Notes: generated by a model not told the origin, from the sequence alone. 39,346 nt of DNA from Bacilli bacterium (GCA_017525015.1 JAFXUK010000002.1:1-39346), one strand, 5' to 3'. Shown: positions 14,578-23,713, numbered from the stretch's first letter. Translations and numbers: made by a program.

Positions 14578-16233
14578 ATGTCTAATCAAGAATTAAAAAG
14601 TAGATGTCAAATAATTCAACAATTATTAGATACCCCATCTTTTTATTCTGAACTATGTAATAAAGCTAATAATGATATAAATAAAGTAATAAAATTACTA
14701 GCTGAAATAATAAACTATGCTTTAAATACTAATGCTGAAACTATCAATATTGATGATGTAAGAAATATCTCAAATACAAATTATTTTATTTTTCCTACAA
14801 ATGCTCATTATTATAAAATGATGAGTCTCTTTGGTTTGAGTTTTCTTCCTCTTGATAGAAGAACTAACGAAACATTAAATAGAATAGATGAATCTGTTTC
14901 TTTATTCAGTGTATCAGTTGATAATCCTCGAATAAAAATCGAAAGTGATATGGAACAAGCTATAAAGAAATCTTTTATATCACCATCGATAGTTTTTCGC
15001 CATATACTAAAACAACCTAATGAAAAAGAAGAACCAGTTATAGTTGGAGTTTCAGAAAGTTCTTATTATGAAAGTATTTTGAATAAAAGGTTGAATATGG
15101 CTAAATCAATGGAAAGAACAAGTGCTAGAAAAGCAAAGAAGGCAGTTAGTTCGTTTGTTGGTCAAGACTCTTTACTTGTCGTTATTCCAAGAGAAGCTAT
15201 TGATGACGAAGATATTAGACTTAAAGAAATAACATCATCAATTCCTAAAAGCAAAATAGGATTTATCAGAATTCCATCAAGATATACATTACTTCAAATA
15301 TGTGCTAAGAATAAAAAAATAAAAGATGGTGAATCGATAAGTATAAGAGATGGAAGTCCATATAAAGAAGAAGAAAAAATACATTTTACTGAACCAGCAT
15401 TTACATATTCGAGATATGAAAAAATATATGTTGATAATAGTTTTTCTTACATAGCCGAATTATTAACTGGCGATGCTAGATATGATGTAGATATAATGTA
15501 TGGAACTAAAGATACTAATAATTCTCGTGAAACCTTATCAGCAAATGCCGATGAAAATTTAAGAAAAATTAGAGAATCTGGAAGAATTACTTTATATAAA
15601 ATAGGAGATAAGTATCGAATTAGTAATGGCAGACATCGTTTAGTATATATGAAGAACTATTTCCTTGATCATGTAGATTATTGTCGTAATGAAAATGATT
15701 TAAAAGGATTAAAAGAAAGATGTACAGTTCTTGCTACAGTTATAAGAACATTTGAAGATAAACAAGTATTAGAAATAATTGAAAGCTTAAAAACTGCTTT
15801 TCCTAGAATATTTATCGAAAAGAATAGTATTCAAAATGATTTAATAGACTTAGTAATAGCTTTTAATGGAAGATTATATAATCCAAGAAATAAAGAAGAA
15901 CTAATTGATTTTTATAAAAACATTAATCATCGAGAGATGTTAGAAAAGTATCTATTAGTTAAAATAAGTGGTAATAAAAAATTAGATACTAATTATGTAA
16001 TTAAATACTTAATAGGTGTTTATAAACTTGATTTAATTAATATATCTTTTAGTGATATAGTTAATTACTTAAAAGAAAATGGAATAACATATCAAGATAA
16101 AACTTATTCAATTGATTGTGTTGATTTAAATCAATTATATCTAGATTTTATAGCTACTATTAATATAACAACAGCATCTATATTAATGAATAAAGGCAAT
16201 GGATTAGTTACATTAAATAGATTATTTAGATAA
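14578..16233 (+). CDS. Protein with a ParB/sulfiredoxin-like GRHR motif, otherwise unknown
   Basis: 552 residues, no signal peptide or membrane helix, so cytoplasmic. Residues ~330-360 read ESGRITLYKIGDKYRISNGRHRL, matching the ParB/Srx-fold pattern in which GRHR or similar follows two beta strands and binds phosphate; the key residues are G351-R352-H353-R354. The first 300 residues are charged and helical with no recognised domain; the C-terminal 150 are also unknown. The start is the ATG at 14578 with GGAG 6 nt upstream; the GTG at 14566 precedes that SD. It sits between two envelope proteins in an operon, an odd place for a DNA-partition protein, so a nucleotide- or phosphate-binding role is as likely. 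The ParB-like call rests on a short motif. Confidence 0.6.
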   Translation: MSNQELKSRCQIIQQLLDTPSFYSELCNKANNDINKVIKLLAEIINYALNTNAETINIDDVRNISNTNYFIFPTNAHYYKMMSLFGLSFLPLDRRTNETLNRIDESVSLFSVSVDNPRIKIESDMEQAIKKSFISPSIVFRHILKQPNEKEEPVIVGVSESSYYESILNKRLNMAKSMERTSARKAKKAVSSFVGQDSLLVVIPREAIDDEDIRLKEITSSIPKSKIGFIRIPSRYTLLQICAKNKKIKDGESISIRDGSPYKEEEKIHFTEPAFTYSRYEKIYVDNSFSYIAELLTGDARYDVDIMYGTKDTNNSRETLSANADENLRKIRESGRITLYKIGDKYRISNGRHRLVYMKNYFLDHVDYCRNENDLKGLKERCTVLATVIRTFEDKQVLEIIESLKTAFPRIFIEKNSIQNDLIDLVIAFNGRLYNPRNKEELIDFYKNINHREMLEKYLLVKISGNKKLDTNYVIKYLIGVYKLDLINISFSDIVNYLKENGITYQDKTYSIDCVDLNQLYLDFIATINITTASILMNKGNGLVTLNRLFR

Positions 16234-16244
16234 GGAGAAAAAAT

Positions 16245-17846
16245 ATGAAAACATTTAAAAAAATATTAATAACATTATTGGCAGCATTTTTATATTATTA
16301 TTTTGTTTTGCCACCTATAAATCTAAATAGTAGTAGTTTCTATGTATTTATTGGTTTTATAGCTCTTGTATACAGTATTTTAGATACAGGTTTTGGTGTA
16401 AGTGTAACTGTTATTTCTAAAAGAGTTAAGCATGTAAAAACACCAGAATTTAAAAATTCCTTAACTTATACAATAGCAGGAATAGTAGGAGTAGCTTTAA
16501 TTATTTTAGTAGTTAACTTCTTCTGTTCACCATTATTTAATGCTAAAAGCTATCAACAAAGAATTGTTGTTGATGAAACAGGAGATTTTGCTAAAGATAT
16601 TGCTGAAGTTAACTTCACACAATTACCATTACTAGATAGAGCATCATCAGAAGTAATTGGTGATAGAGTAATGGGAGGAATTAGTGAATTAGTTTCTCAA
16701 TATAACGTATCTAAATTATATACTCAAATCAATTATAACGACTCAATTGTTAGAGTTACACCACTTGAATATGCTGATACAATAAAATGGCTTACAAACC
16801 GTAAAAATGGCATTGTTGGATATATTACAGTTAATAGTGTAACTGGTGAATCAAAATTAACAAGATTAGAAAAAGGAATGAAATATTCAGAAAGCGCTCA
16901 TTTCAATGAAAACATCTATCGTAAATTAAGATTTACTTATCCAACAACAAATTTTGGTAAAATATCATTCGAAATAGATGATGAAGGAAACCCATATTAT
17001 ATTGTTCCAACAATTGGCTATACTGCTGTTGGTTTAAAAGCTAAAGTAACTGGTGTAATTATCTTTGATCCAGTAACTGGTGAAAGTAAAAAATATAAAT
17101 CTTCCGAAATACCATCATGGGTTGATATAGCATATTCTGCTTCATTAGTAATAGAACAAGTAGATGACTGGGGAACTTATAAAAATGGTTTCTGGAATAG
17201 CATCTTTGGTCAAAAGAATGTTGTTAATACAACTGAAGGATATAACTATTTAGCTATGGATGATGATATCTACTTATATACTGGTATAACTAGTGTTGTC
17301 AGCGATGAATCAAATTTAGGTTTCATTTTAACCAATATGCGTACCGGAGCAACTACATATTATAGTGTACCTGGTGCCGAAGAATTTAGTGCTATGAATA
17401 GTGCAGAAGGACAAGTTCAAGATATGGGTTATACATCAACCTTCCCATTATTAATTAACTTAAATGGAAGACCTACATACTTAGTAAGTTTAAAAGATTC
17501 AAGTGGCTTAGTTAAAATGTATGGCTTTGTTGATGTTAAAGACTATCAAAAAGTAGTAGTAACTGATTCTTCAAAAGGAATAGAAGCTGCTAAAACTAAT
17601 TACTTAAAAGTAATGAAAGAAGAAGCAAAAGATGAAGAACTAGTTATAGAAGAAATAACTGTTAAGAATATTACAACAGCTACTATTGAAGGAAATACAT
17701 ATTATTATATAGAAAGCGATAATAGAAAATTTAAAGTAGCTATCTACTTAAGTGATAAACTACCATTTATCAAAGTAAATGATAAATTAAAAATAGGTTA
17801 TTATGAAACCGAAAGAGAAATCATAGAAGTAGAAAGAGTATATTAA
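16245..17846 (+). CDS. Membrane protein with three N-terminal TM segments and a large ectodomain, unknown
   Basis: 533 residues. Hydrophobic helices at about 7-24, 31-52 and 73-97 are followed by a ~430-residue soluble part, probably outside the cell. Within it two similar stretches can be seen, GIVGYITVNSVTGESK and TGVIIFDPVTGESKKY, and the later FILTNMRTGATTYYSVPGA echoes them, which suggests a repeated PepSY- or propeller-like unit (inference). The last ~60 residues look like a small beta barrel. SD AAGGAG is 8 nt before the ATG, and the gene follows its neighbour by 11 bases, so it is the last member of the operon. Catalytic motifs were not seen. Confidence 0.75.
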   Translation: MKTFKKILITLLAAFLYYYFVLPPINLNSSSFYVFIGFIALVYSILDTGFGVSVTVISKRVKHVKTPEFKNSLTYTIAGIVGVALIILVVNFFCSPLFNAKSYQQRIVVDETGDFAKDIAEVNFTQLPLLDRASSEVIGDRVMGGISELVSQYNVSKLYTQINYNDSIVRVTPLEYADTIKWLTNRKNGIVGYITVNSVTGESKLTRLEKGMKYSESAHFNENIYRKLRFTYPTTNFGKISFEIDDEGNPYYIVPTIGYTAVGLKAKVTGVIIFDPVTGESKKYKSSEIPSWVDIAYSASLVIEQVDDWGTYKNGFWNSIFGQKNVVNTTEGYNYLAMDDDIYLYTGITSVVSDESNLGFILTNMRTGATTYYSVPGAEEFSAMNSAEGQVQDMGYTSTFPLLINLNGRPTYLVSLKDSSGLVKMYGFVDVKDYQKVVVTDSSKGIEAAKTNYLKVMKEEAKDEELVIEEITVKNITTATIEGNTYYYIESDNRKFKVAIYLSDKLPFIKVNDKLKIGYYETEREIIEVERVY

Positions 17847-17868
17847 AAAGCACATTAGTGCTTTTTTT
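17845..17868 (+). terminator. Terminator of the 14151-17846 operon
   Basis: Stem AAAAAGCAC / GTGCTTTTT, loop ATTA (17854-17857), ending in eight T. The stem begins at the stop codon. Confidence 0.9.
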
Positions 17869-17872
17869 TATG

Positions 17873-17897
17873 CAAAAAAAAACTTACAATTGTAAGT
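17873..17897 (-). terminator. Terminator of the TM2 gene
   Basis: Palindrome ACTTACAATTGTAAGT (17882-17897), with an A-run on the plus strand that is a U-run on the minus-strand transcript. Confidence 0.75.
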
Positions 17898-17907
17898 CTT
17901 TTCTTAA

Positions 17908-18273
17908 TTAGTCTTTTAGTGGAACTCCATTAGCGTCAGTATTAATAGATCCAGTTAAGATCATAACACCTTCTACGATTCCCCATATTTCAGCAGCAAT
18001 AGGTCCAATTCCACATAAAATCCATCCTACTAAAGTTAATAGTAATTGAGTTACAGCTTTACCTGTATTTCCTAAATAGAAATTATGAATACCAAAAGCT
18101 CCTAAGAAAATACCTAATAATCCAGCAGCCATTTTAGATTTTTGTTCTCCGCCTGCAGCTGGTTGTTGAGGTTGTTGAACAGCTTGTTGTTGAACTGTCA
18201 TGCTAGCACCACATTTTTCACAGAATGTAGCTCCTTCTTGAACTTCAGCGCCACAATTTGGACAATACTTCAT
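17908..18273 (-). CDS. Zinc-ribbon protein with TM2 domain
   Basis: 121 residues from the ATG at 18273; a GTG three codons upstream lies inside the SD GAAAGGTG and is not the start. A zinc ribbon with C4, C7, C18 and C21 (CPNCG...CEKCG) is followed by a short Gln/Pro linker and a TM2 domain: KMAAGLLGIFLGAFGIHNFYLGNTGKA, a second helix, and the polar IAAEIWGIVEGVMILTG end. TM2 proteins are small membrane proteins of unclear role. The same zinc-ribbon spacing begins the protein at 36251, suggesting the organism uses this module repeatedly as a cytoplasmic head on membrane proteins. It is a single-gene unit with its own promoter and terminator. Confidence 0.9.
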   Translation of the reverse strand: MKYCPNCGAEVQEGATFCEKCGASMTVQQQAVQQPQQPAAGGEQKSKMAAGLLGIFLGAFGIHNFYLGNTGKAVTQLLLTLVGWILCGIGPIAAEIWGIVEGVMILTGSINTDANGVPLKD

Positions 18274-18297
18274 CCATATCACACCTTTCTACATCTA

Positions 18298-18303
18298 ATT
18301 ATA
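18298..18303 (-). promoter_or_regulatory. -10 element of the TM2 gene
   Basis: TATAAT on the minus strand, ending 24 nt before the ATG at 18273. No extended TGn motif. Confidence 0.5.
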
Positions 18304-18341
18304 TAATATTTTATTAAAAAATAAAATAAAAAAACATATGA

Positions 18342-18347
18342 TATAAT
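18342..18347 (+). promoter_or_regulatory. Extended -10 promoter of the gene at 18363
   Basis: TGATATAAT only 15 nt before the ATG. The expected +1 falls at the GGTG of the SD. Confidence 0.65.
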
Positions 18348-18362
18348 AATCTTGGTGATAAT

Positions 18363-18818
18363 ATGAATTTACATAAAGATAAATATATAATACTAGAAAT
18401 AATTCCTACGGGAATTAATAAAGAAAAAGGAGATATTATCGAATTAACTGCTCTAAAACTTCAAGGTCTAAATCTTCTAGAAAGATTTAATTATCGTCTT
18501 AACGAAGATAAAATAACTATTCCTGATTTTAAAGATATGATTAATTATGATAAAGAGTTATTTAACTATGTTGATACAACTGATGAAATCTTAAAAGAAT
18601 TTGATAACTTTACAGAAGGATTACCATTATTAATAATTGATAATGCTTATACTGGTAACTTCTTAATAGATCTACCTAATTCTAAAGAATCTATCTTTAA
18701 ATACTTAGATAAAGAATATCACGATTACATTATCGAAGAACTAATAAAAGAATACGAAATAGAACCAACAAATTACATAGTAGACATCTTGTATGAATCA
18801 TTACTAAAACATTTATAA
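18363..18818 (+). CDS. DEDDh exonuclease-like protein lacking catalytic acids
   Basis: 151 residues. The outline of a DnaQ-type 3'-5' exonuclease is visible but reduced. KYIILEIIPTGINKEKGDIIEL (residues 7-27) corresponds to the ExoI motif in which DxETTG is normal; here the acids are E12 and I14. LLIIDNAYTGNFLIDL (89-104) corresponds to ExoII (HNxxFD), without the Asp. TNYIVDILYESLL (136-148) corresponds to ExoIII, with D141 kept and the His replaced. If the fold is right, the protein cannot be a normal exonuclease and may bind nucleic acid or a partner. The fold assignment is by eye and uncertain. No terminator is seen before the next promoter. Confidence 0.5.
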   Translation: MNLHKDKYIILEIIPTGINKEKGDIIELTALKLQGLNLLERFNYRLNEDKITIPDFKDMINYDKELFNYVDTTDEILKEFDNFTEGLPLLIIDNAYTGNFLIDLPNSKESIFKYLDKEYHDYIIEELIKEYEIEPTNYIVDILYESLLKHL

Positions 18819-18828
18819 AAAAATATGT

Positions 18829-18834
18829 TATAAT
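18829..18834 (+). promoter_or_regulatory. Extended -10 promoter of the 18858-21204 operon
   Basis: TGTTATAAT, 23 nt before the ATG at 18858. Confidence 0.6.
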
Positions 18835-18857
18835 ACAAATAGAATAGGTGAATATGT

Positions 18858-19322
18858 ATGGAAAGAATAAATAGGGACGAAAAATTAAATATAATTTTCT
18901 ATATTATTAGTATAATTACATACTTAATAATATCTGTTATTTTATATCTAACTTTATATCGTATAAATCCTTATTACTTATTCGTTGCTATTCCATCATT
19001 ATTCTTATTCATTATTCTAACTATTAATAATTTAATCAAAACAATATTAACTATATTATTAATGGGCTTAAATAAACATGGTAACTATACTAGTGTTGAA
19101 AAAATGGAAAGAGCTATTAATGTCATTAATGATATGACTAAAAGTGCTTTAGTAGCTACTTTTATATCTTTACTAACTTCTATAATGATATTAGATATAA
19201 CACTATGTTTATATCGAGATAAAATACTACTTTTATCATTCTCATTAGTAGGATGGTTCTTAATATATTATTTCATCTTTGATTTAATCATTTACAAAAT
19301 TAAACTTAATGCTCGTAACTAA
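18858..19322 (+). CDS. Four-TM membrane protein, unknown
   Basis: 154 residues, mostly hydrophobic, with helices at about 10-32, 38-60, 94-116 and 124-147. A charged loop (residues ~72-90, with KHGNYTSVEKMERAI) separates the two pairs. No family recognised. The start at 18858 has ATAGGTG upstream; an ATG four bases earlier is out of frame. It is followed after 18 bases by the serpin gene with no promoter between, so they are probably co-transcribed. Confidence 0.65.
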   Translation: MERINRDEKLNIIFYIISIITYLIISVILYLTLYRINPYYLFVAIPSLFLFIILTINNLIKTILTILLMGLNKHGNYTSVEKMERAINVINDMTKSALVATFISLLTSIMILDITLCLYRDKILLLSFSLVGWFLIYYFIFDLIIYKIKLNARN

Positions 19323-19340
19323 ACCAAGCGGGGGATTGGT

Positions 19341-20774
19341 ATGAAAAAACATAAACGGAGAAAAATACCTGTATATTTTTTAATAACTATTACAATGATG
19401 CTCGTTATCATTGTTTTTGTACTGTTTGATAATGAGGTAACTTATAGTGAAAGTATTAATTACTATACAGGAGATGTTTATTCACCAAATTTTGGTGCTA
19501 ACTTAATAGATAATTTACCAGATAATAACTATGTTATTAGTCCTTTAAATATTAATAAATCATTAATACCTTTTTATTGTGGAGGAGACAATAATACTGT
19601 TAAACAAATAAAGAGTTATTATGGTTTAAATGAATCCCTAGCTATTGAATTAGTGACCAATAAAAATAAAGAAAATCTGATCGAAGCAACTACTGAAAAT
19701 GAATATACTAAGAATTATCAAAAATTAATAAAAGAATTATATGATAAAAATTATCATCTATTAACAGTAGATAAAATTAATTTATTGTCTACTTCTGAAA
19801 AAGAAAATATTCAATTATTACTAAAAAAGATTAATTTAAATTATAGTCATTTAATCGGTGTTAACACCATTAGTTTAAAAGACATCAATAAATATAAACT
19901 ACGTTCTAAAGAAATCAATAATAATAGTTATAATATCAAAGATTCTATTGATTATGTTTTAGATAGATATGAATCTTATAATAATAAAGTAACTATTAAT
20001 AATTATAATTATCTTTATTATAATCAAAAATTAAATAAAGACTTTATAAAGGCAACATCTAACTTAGATATATCTTTAATAAAAACTGATAATATAAGTA
20101 CCATAAATAACAATTTAAAAAGTTTAAATGAAAACTATAAAAGTGTTAACTTAGAGGAAAATTTTGATTTAATATCTTTAAATATCTTTGAATTTAATGG
20201 CGAATGGGAGACTAACTTTAATCTGGATTTAATTAAATCATCAGAATTTAATAATGGATCATATGTAACTGCTGTAGAAATGATGTATGAAGTAGAAGAT
20301 TCCTTCTATGAAAACTATTATGCTTTAGCTTTTAAAAAGAATTACCAAAATTCTAAATATGCTTTTATTGGTATTCTTCCTAAAAAAGATGAATATCAAG
20401 CTAGCAATATCAATATTAATAGTCTTCTTAATAACGAGAAAAAAGGACCTGTTAAAATTGGTTTACCACGTTTTAAAATTAATAACGAAATCAATCTTAA
20501 AAACTTACTAAATAACAAAATAGATTTTGATAAACCAAATCTAACCAAAATTAATGATAATAATATAGAGTTAAATATATATCAAGAAAGAATTATTTTT
20601 GAAGTAGGGGATAAAGGAACAATTAATACCAAATATCATATTAATCAAGTTGATTCTCTAATTGAGAAAGATTATAAAAAAGAAATAATTCTTAATCGAC
20701 CATTTATATTTATGGTTATTAATACTGAAACAAATGAACCAATTATTATGGGCAAAATAAATAATATAGGGTGA
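19341..20774 (+). CDS. Membrane-anchored serpin-family protein
   Basis: 477 residues. A short basic N-terminus and one transmembrane helix (~11-29) anchor the serpin fold outside the cell; most serpins are ~370-400 residues. Serpin landmarks in order: NYVISPLNINKSL (63-75, as in NVxISPLSI), IFEFNGEWETNF (the NxxyFKGxW block), VEMMYE, FIGILPKK, VKIGLPRFKIN (the LPkF strand), then FEVGDKGT and NRPFIFMV (452-459), and finally IMGKINNIG matching FxGrVxNP. Inhibitory serpins have an Ala/Thr-rich hinge after E-E-G-T; here residues 421-433 read EVGDKGTINTKYH, with bulky and charged residues, so loop insertion and classic protease trapping look impaired. SD GGGGG is unusually strong. It probably faces host or community proteases. 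Operon with 18858 and the DUF523 gene. Confidence 0.85.
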   Translation: MKKHKRRKIPVYFLITITMMLVIIVFVLFDNEVTYSESINYYTGDVYSPNFGANLIDNLPDNNYVISPLNINKSLIPFYCGGDNNTVKQIKSYYGLNESLAIELVTNKNKENLIEATTENEYTKNYQKLIKELYDKNYHLLTVDKINLLSTSEKENIQLLLKKINLNYSHLIGVNTISLKDINKYKLRSKEINNNSYNIKDSIDYVLDRYESYNNKVTINNYNYLYYNQKLNKDFIKATSNLDISLIKTDNISTINNNLKSLNENYKSVNLEENFDLISLNIFEFNGEWETNFNLDLIKSSEFNNGSYVTAVEMMYEVEDSFYENYYALAFKKNYQNSKYAFIGILPKKDEYQASNININSLLNNEKKGPVKIGLPRFKINNEINLKNLLNNKIDFDKPNLTKINDNNIELNIYQERIIFEVGDKGTINTKYHINQVDSLIEKDYKKEIILNRPFIFMVINTETNEPIIMGKINNIG

Positions 20775-20778
20775 TACT

Positions 20779-21204
20779 ATGAAAGAAAAAGTTCTAATTA
20801 GTGCTTGTTTATTAGGAGTTAATTGTAAATATAGTGGAGATAATAACTACAACAAAGAATTAATAGATAAATTAAATGAACAATATGACTTAATACCTAT
20901 TTGTCCAGAAATAATGGGAGGACTATCTACACCTAGAAAACCAGCTGAAATAAGAGACGGAAAAGTTTTTAATAATCAAGGTGATGAAGTAACCAAGAAC
21001 TTCCAAAAAGGCGCTGAAGAAGCCTTAAAAATAGCTAAAATATTAAATACTAATAAAGCTATTCTTAAATCTAAAAGTCCTTCATGTGGTAAAGGACTAA
21101 TCTATGATGGAACATTTAATAATAAATTAATAGAAGGTAACGGTATTACAACAGATCTACTTTTAAAAAATAAAATCCAAGTAATAAGCGATAAAGAAAT
21201 CTAA
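20779..21204 (+). CDS. DUF523 family protein (YbbK-like)
   Basis: 141 residues, the usual length. The family signature is intact: ISACLLGVNCKYSGDNN at the N-terminus, CPEIMGGLSTPRKPAEI, then GDEVTKNFQKGAEEAL and ILKSKSPSCGKGLIYDG. The conserved Cys residues (ACLLG..C, CPE, SPSCG) suggest metal or cofactor binding; the biochemical function of the family is not known. It begins 4 bases after the serpin stop, and its SD (AGGGTGA) overlaps the end of that gene, so the two are translationally coupled. There is no functional link to a serpin that I know of. Confidence 0.9.
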   Translation: MKEKVLISACLLGVNCKYSGDNNYNKELIDKLNEQYDLIPICPEIMGGLSTPRKPAEIRDGKVFNNQGDEVTKNFQKGAEEALKIAKILNTNKAILKSKSPSCGKGLIYDGTFNNKLIEGNGITTDLLLKNKIQVISDKEI

Positions 21205-21224
21205 CACAAATAATATTTATGTGA

Positions 21225-21230
21225 TATAAT
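21225..21230 (+). promoter_or_regulatory. Extended -10 promoter of the gene at 21249
   Basis: TGATATAAT, 18 nt before the ATG at 21249. Confidence 0.65.
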
Positions 21231-21248
21231 TTATAATAGGTGAAGAAT

Positions 21249-22817
21249 ATGAAGAGGGAAAGTACGTTATTAGAAAATATATCTAAATTAAATACTTATA
21301 TTCATATGGCTAAGTCTATGGAACTTCTTAGTATTTATTTAGAAAAAATAACTAATAAAAAAAGCAAATCTTTAAAATTTGTTAATGATTTTGACTATAT
21401 ATCTCTTGACTTATTATTCACTTCTTTAGAAATAATGGGTAATAAAGAAAGAATTACTAATGAAGAATTTAATAAAATAGATAAAGGTGAATTAAAGTAT
21501 TACTTTAATAAAGTAAAAGGAATAAGTTATTTCAAAAAACAAGTTCCATCATTTAGTAAAGAAGAACAAGTAATTGATTATTTAAAATCATCTTTAGCTA
21601 CTGGTAAATATATTGTTAATAATAATTCAACTGTTAAACTAGAAAACGGACTTATTATTGATTCTGATTGGTTAGTAGAATTCTCTAGATTCTTAATATC
21701 TTCATTAAATAATAATCAATACTTATCCAATGATTCTAAAAGTATAACATTTAGGACAGTATCATTACCTGAATATACTAATGATATTCGAAAATTTATC
21801 AAGAATACTAAAATATATGAATATGTTGTTTATCATAAAGATCATAAAAAATTAACTTATAGTAATATTCAATATCTAATTAATATGCTTTGTAAAATAA
21901 ATAATTATGACTTTAAAGAATTACAAACTATAAACAGTGAATTGGCTAAAGAAAACTTCTGTTTATCTGTTAATAAACAAAATGCTAGTTTCAAACAAGC
22001 AGATAGAGCTAAATTAGAGAAATTACTAAATGAAAAAGAAGATAACTTTGCTATTATTGAAGAATTCATCAAAGAAGTATTTAACTGTTATAACACTAAA
22101 TCTAAGCAAGCTCGTAAAGATTTAATTGATTCATTTGAAGTATTACGTAGTTTAACGTATGCTTATAAGAATTGTTATAGTATCGATGAATGTCGTAAAT
22201 TATTTAATATAAATACCGAAACTGAAAGAATTAATAGTGCAATTGCTATTTCTAACTTCTATATTAACTATATTTATGATAAAGAAAACTTAACTAAACA
22301 TTTCAATTATTCTTTATTAGATTTAGATGAAATAAAACCAACAACTATTGATTATGAAACGCCAGAGTATAAAACAATCATTAGTACATTAAGTTCTTTA
22401 AATAAAAAAATAGTTTCTGAAAATAGAAAGATTAATCAAATCTTAGAAATAACTCGTCATGTACCTAAATCAAAAACAGTTTTATTAACAAAACAAAGTG
22501 CTGATTTAGCAGATCATTGTCGTGAATTAGAAAGATTAGTTGCTGAATCTCGTGCTTTAAGAGAAGAATTAGAATCAGAACGTGGTGAAAACCATAACAA
22601 AGATAATATTAATAAAACTAAATTAAAATATATTGAAGAATCTATTATTGAAGGAAAATATTCATTTGATGATGATACTAACTTATTTACTTTCGATAAT
22701 TATAGTAAAAAAGATTATCACAATACATTCCATTTAGATATTACATTAAATGATTTCAATAATATAATATTATCTGAGCATAATAGAAATATAAGAATTA
22801 ATTTATATCAAATGTAA
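21249..22817 (+). CDS. Large cytoplasmic protein of unknown function with a C-terminal coiled coil
   Basis: 522 residues from the ATG at 21249; the in-frame GTG at 21240 is part of the SD ATAGGTG. No signal peptide or membrane segment. It is rich in Lys, Asn and Glu and appears mostly helical. Around residues 410-445 a Leu/Glu/Arg heptad stretch (DLADHCRELERLVAESRALREELESER, split here by position) predicts a coiled coil; this segment uses more CGT/GCT codons than the rest. The C-terminal 60 residues are beta-like. No catalytic motif is visible. A monocistronic unit with its own promoter and a shared terminator. Confidence 0.65.
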   Translation: MKRESTLLENISKLNTYIHMAKSMELLSIYLEKITNKKSKSLKFVNDFDYISLDLLFTSLEIMGNKERITNEEFNKIDKGELKYYFNKVKGISYFKKQVPSFSKEEQVIDYLKSSLATGKYIVNNNSTVKLENGLIIDSDWLVEFSRFLISSLNNNQYLSNDSKSITFRTVSLPEYTNDIRKFIKNTKIYEYVVYHKDHKKLTYSNIQYLINMLCKINNYDFKELQTINSELAKENFCLSVNKQNASFKQADRAKLEKLLNEKEDNFAIIEEFIKEVFNCYNTKSKQARKDLIDSFEVLRSLTYAYKNCYSIDECRKLFNINTETERINSAIAISNFYINYIYDKENLTKHFNYSLLDLDEIKPTTIDYETPEYKTIISTLSSLNKKIVSENRKINQILEITRHVPKSKTVLLTKQSADLADHCRELERLVAESRALREELESERGENHNKDNINKTKLKYIEESIIEGKYSFDDDTNLFTFDNYSKKDYHNTFHLDITLNDFNNIILSEHNRNIRINLYQM

Positions 22818-22841
22818 AAAGAGGTTTAAAACCTCTTTTTT
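22816..22841. terminator. Bidirectional terminator between convergent genes
   Basis: GAGGTT (22821-22826) / AACCTC (22830-22835), flanked by A5 and T6. It overlaps the stop of the plus-strand gene and the stop of the minus-strand gene. Confidence 0.9.
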
Positions 22842-23713
22842 AATTCATATCCAACTATAAAGAATATCAAGAATCCAATAAAGAAATAAAATATATTGTT
22901 ATTTTTATTTTCTTTTTCTTTAGATATATCTTCTTCAATCTTTACTAATTCTGGAATATCTTCAATATAAAAATCAATAGTATCTTCTTTAGATTCAAAA
23001 CCTAAAACCATCTTATTATTATAAAAAGCTACATCTTCTAATTCTCCAAGAGTATTATCTAATTCTATCTTTTCATATTTATCTCCGTTAGTACCATAAA
23101 TATATATTGAACTAGAACCATCTCCACCTTTTCTAACCCAAGACCAATTAGCATAGAATAATTTCTTATCATAATATGACCAACCTTGATGAGCTAGAGT
23201 AGGAGAAAAACTTAAACCTGCTATAAATGGAGTATTCCTTTTTGGTTTCAAATTATTATCTAATACATATCCATTAGATACTGTTCTAGCCAAATAAACA
23301 TCATCTTCTTCTACATAGGTCAAACTTCTAATTGGTAAATCAACATCTATATCATTAATATGATTAAACTCTTTATCAAAAACATGAACAATTGATGTTC
23401 CACCACCATGAACTACATATATTGAATTTGTCTTACTATTATAAGCAACATCATTGGCATGACCAATATTATCAAAGTACTTTGAATCTTGCTTTCCATC
23501 ATTAATATTGATAACTAATATAATACTTTTACTTTCATCATATGTTATTAAAAAACCAACTATATTATCATCTACTACTGTAAAACCTTGAAATCCATAT
23601 TCATCCGGAATCGGGTAAGAAATAATTTTATCATTTACTTCCATTGGTTTAGCAAAAGCAAAGCAACTAAAGCAAAAAAATATAAAGATAATAAAAAATA
23701 TTCTTTTTTTCAT
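22826..23713 (-). CDS. Surface beta-propeller-like protein with C-terminal membrane anchor
   Basis: 295 residues. Signal peptide (MKKRIFFIIFIFFCF..., likely cut after AFA near 21), an ectodomain of ~225 residues, then a transmembrane helix (~272-289) and a KKRF tail. The ectodomain alternates short beta strands with turns: HANDVAYNSKTNSIYVV, RSLTYVEEDDVYLAR, and GELEDVAFYNNKMVLGF resemble blades of a propeller in which the strand pattern hydrophobic-D-x-x-N/K recurs every 45-50 residues. Five or six blades are likely. No enzyme motif. The type I layout matches the paired proteins at 5479 and 13339 but the sequences do not. The promoter is a -10 at 23736-23741 (minus). Confidence 0.7.
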   Translation of the reverse strand: MKKRIFFIIFIFFCFSCFAFAKPMEVNDKIISYPIPDEYGFQGFTVVDDNIVGFLITYDESKSIILVININDGKQDSKYFDNIGHANDVAYNSKTNSIYVVHGGGTSIVHVFDKEFNHINDIDVDLPIRSLTYVEEDDVYLARTVSNGYVLDNNLKPKRNTPFIAGLSFSPTLAHQGWSYYDKKLFYANWSWVRKGGDGSSSIYIYGTNGDKYEKIELDNTLGELEDVAFYNNKMVLGFESKEDTIDFYIEDIPELVKIEEDISKEKENKNNNIFYFFIGFLIFFIVGYELKKRF

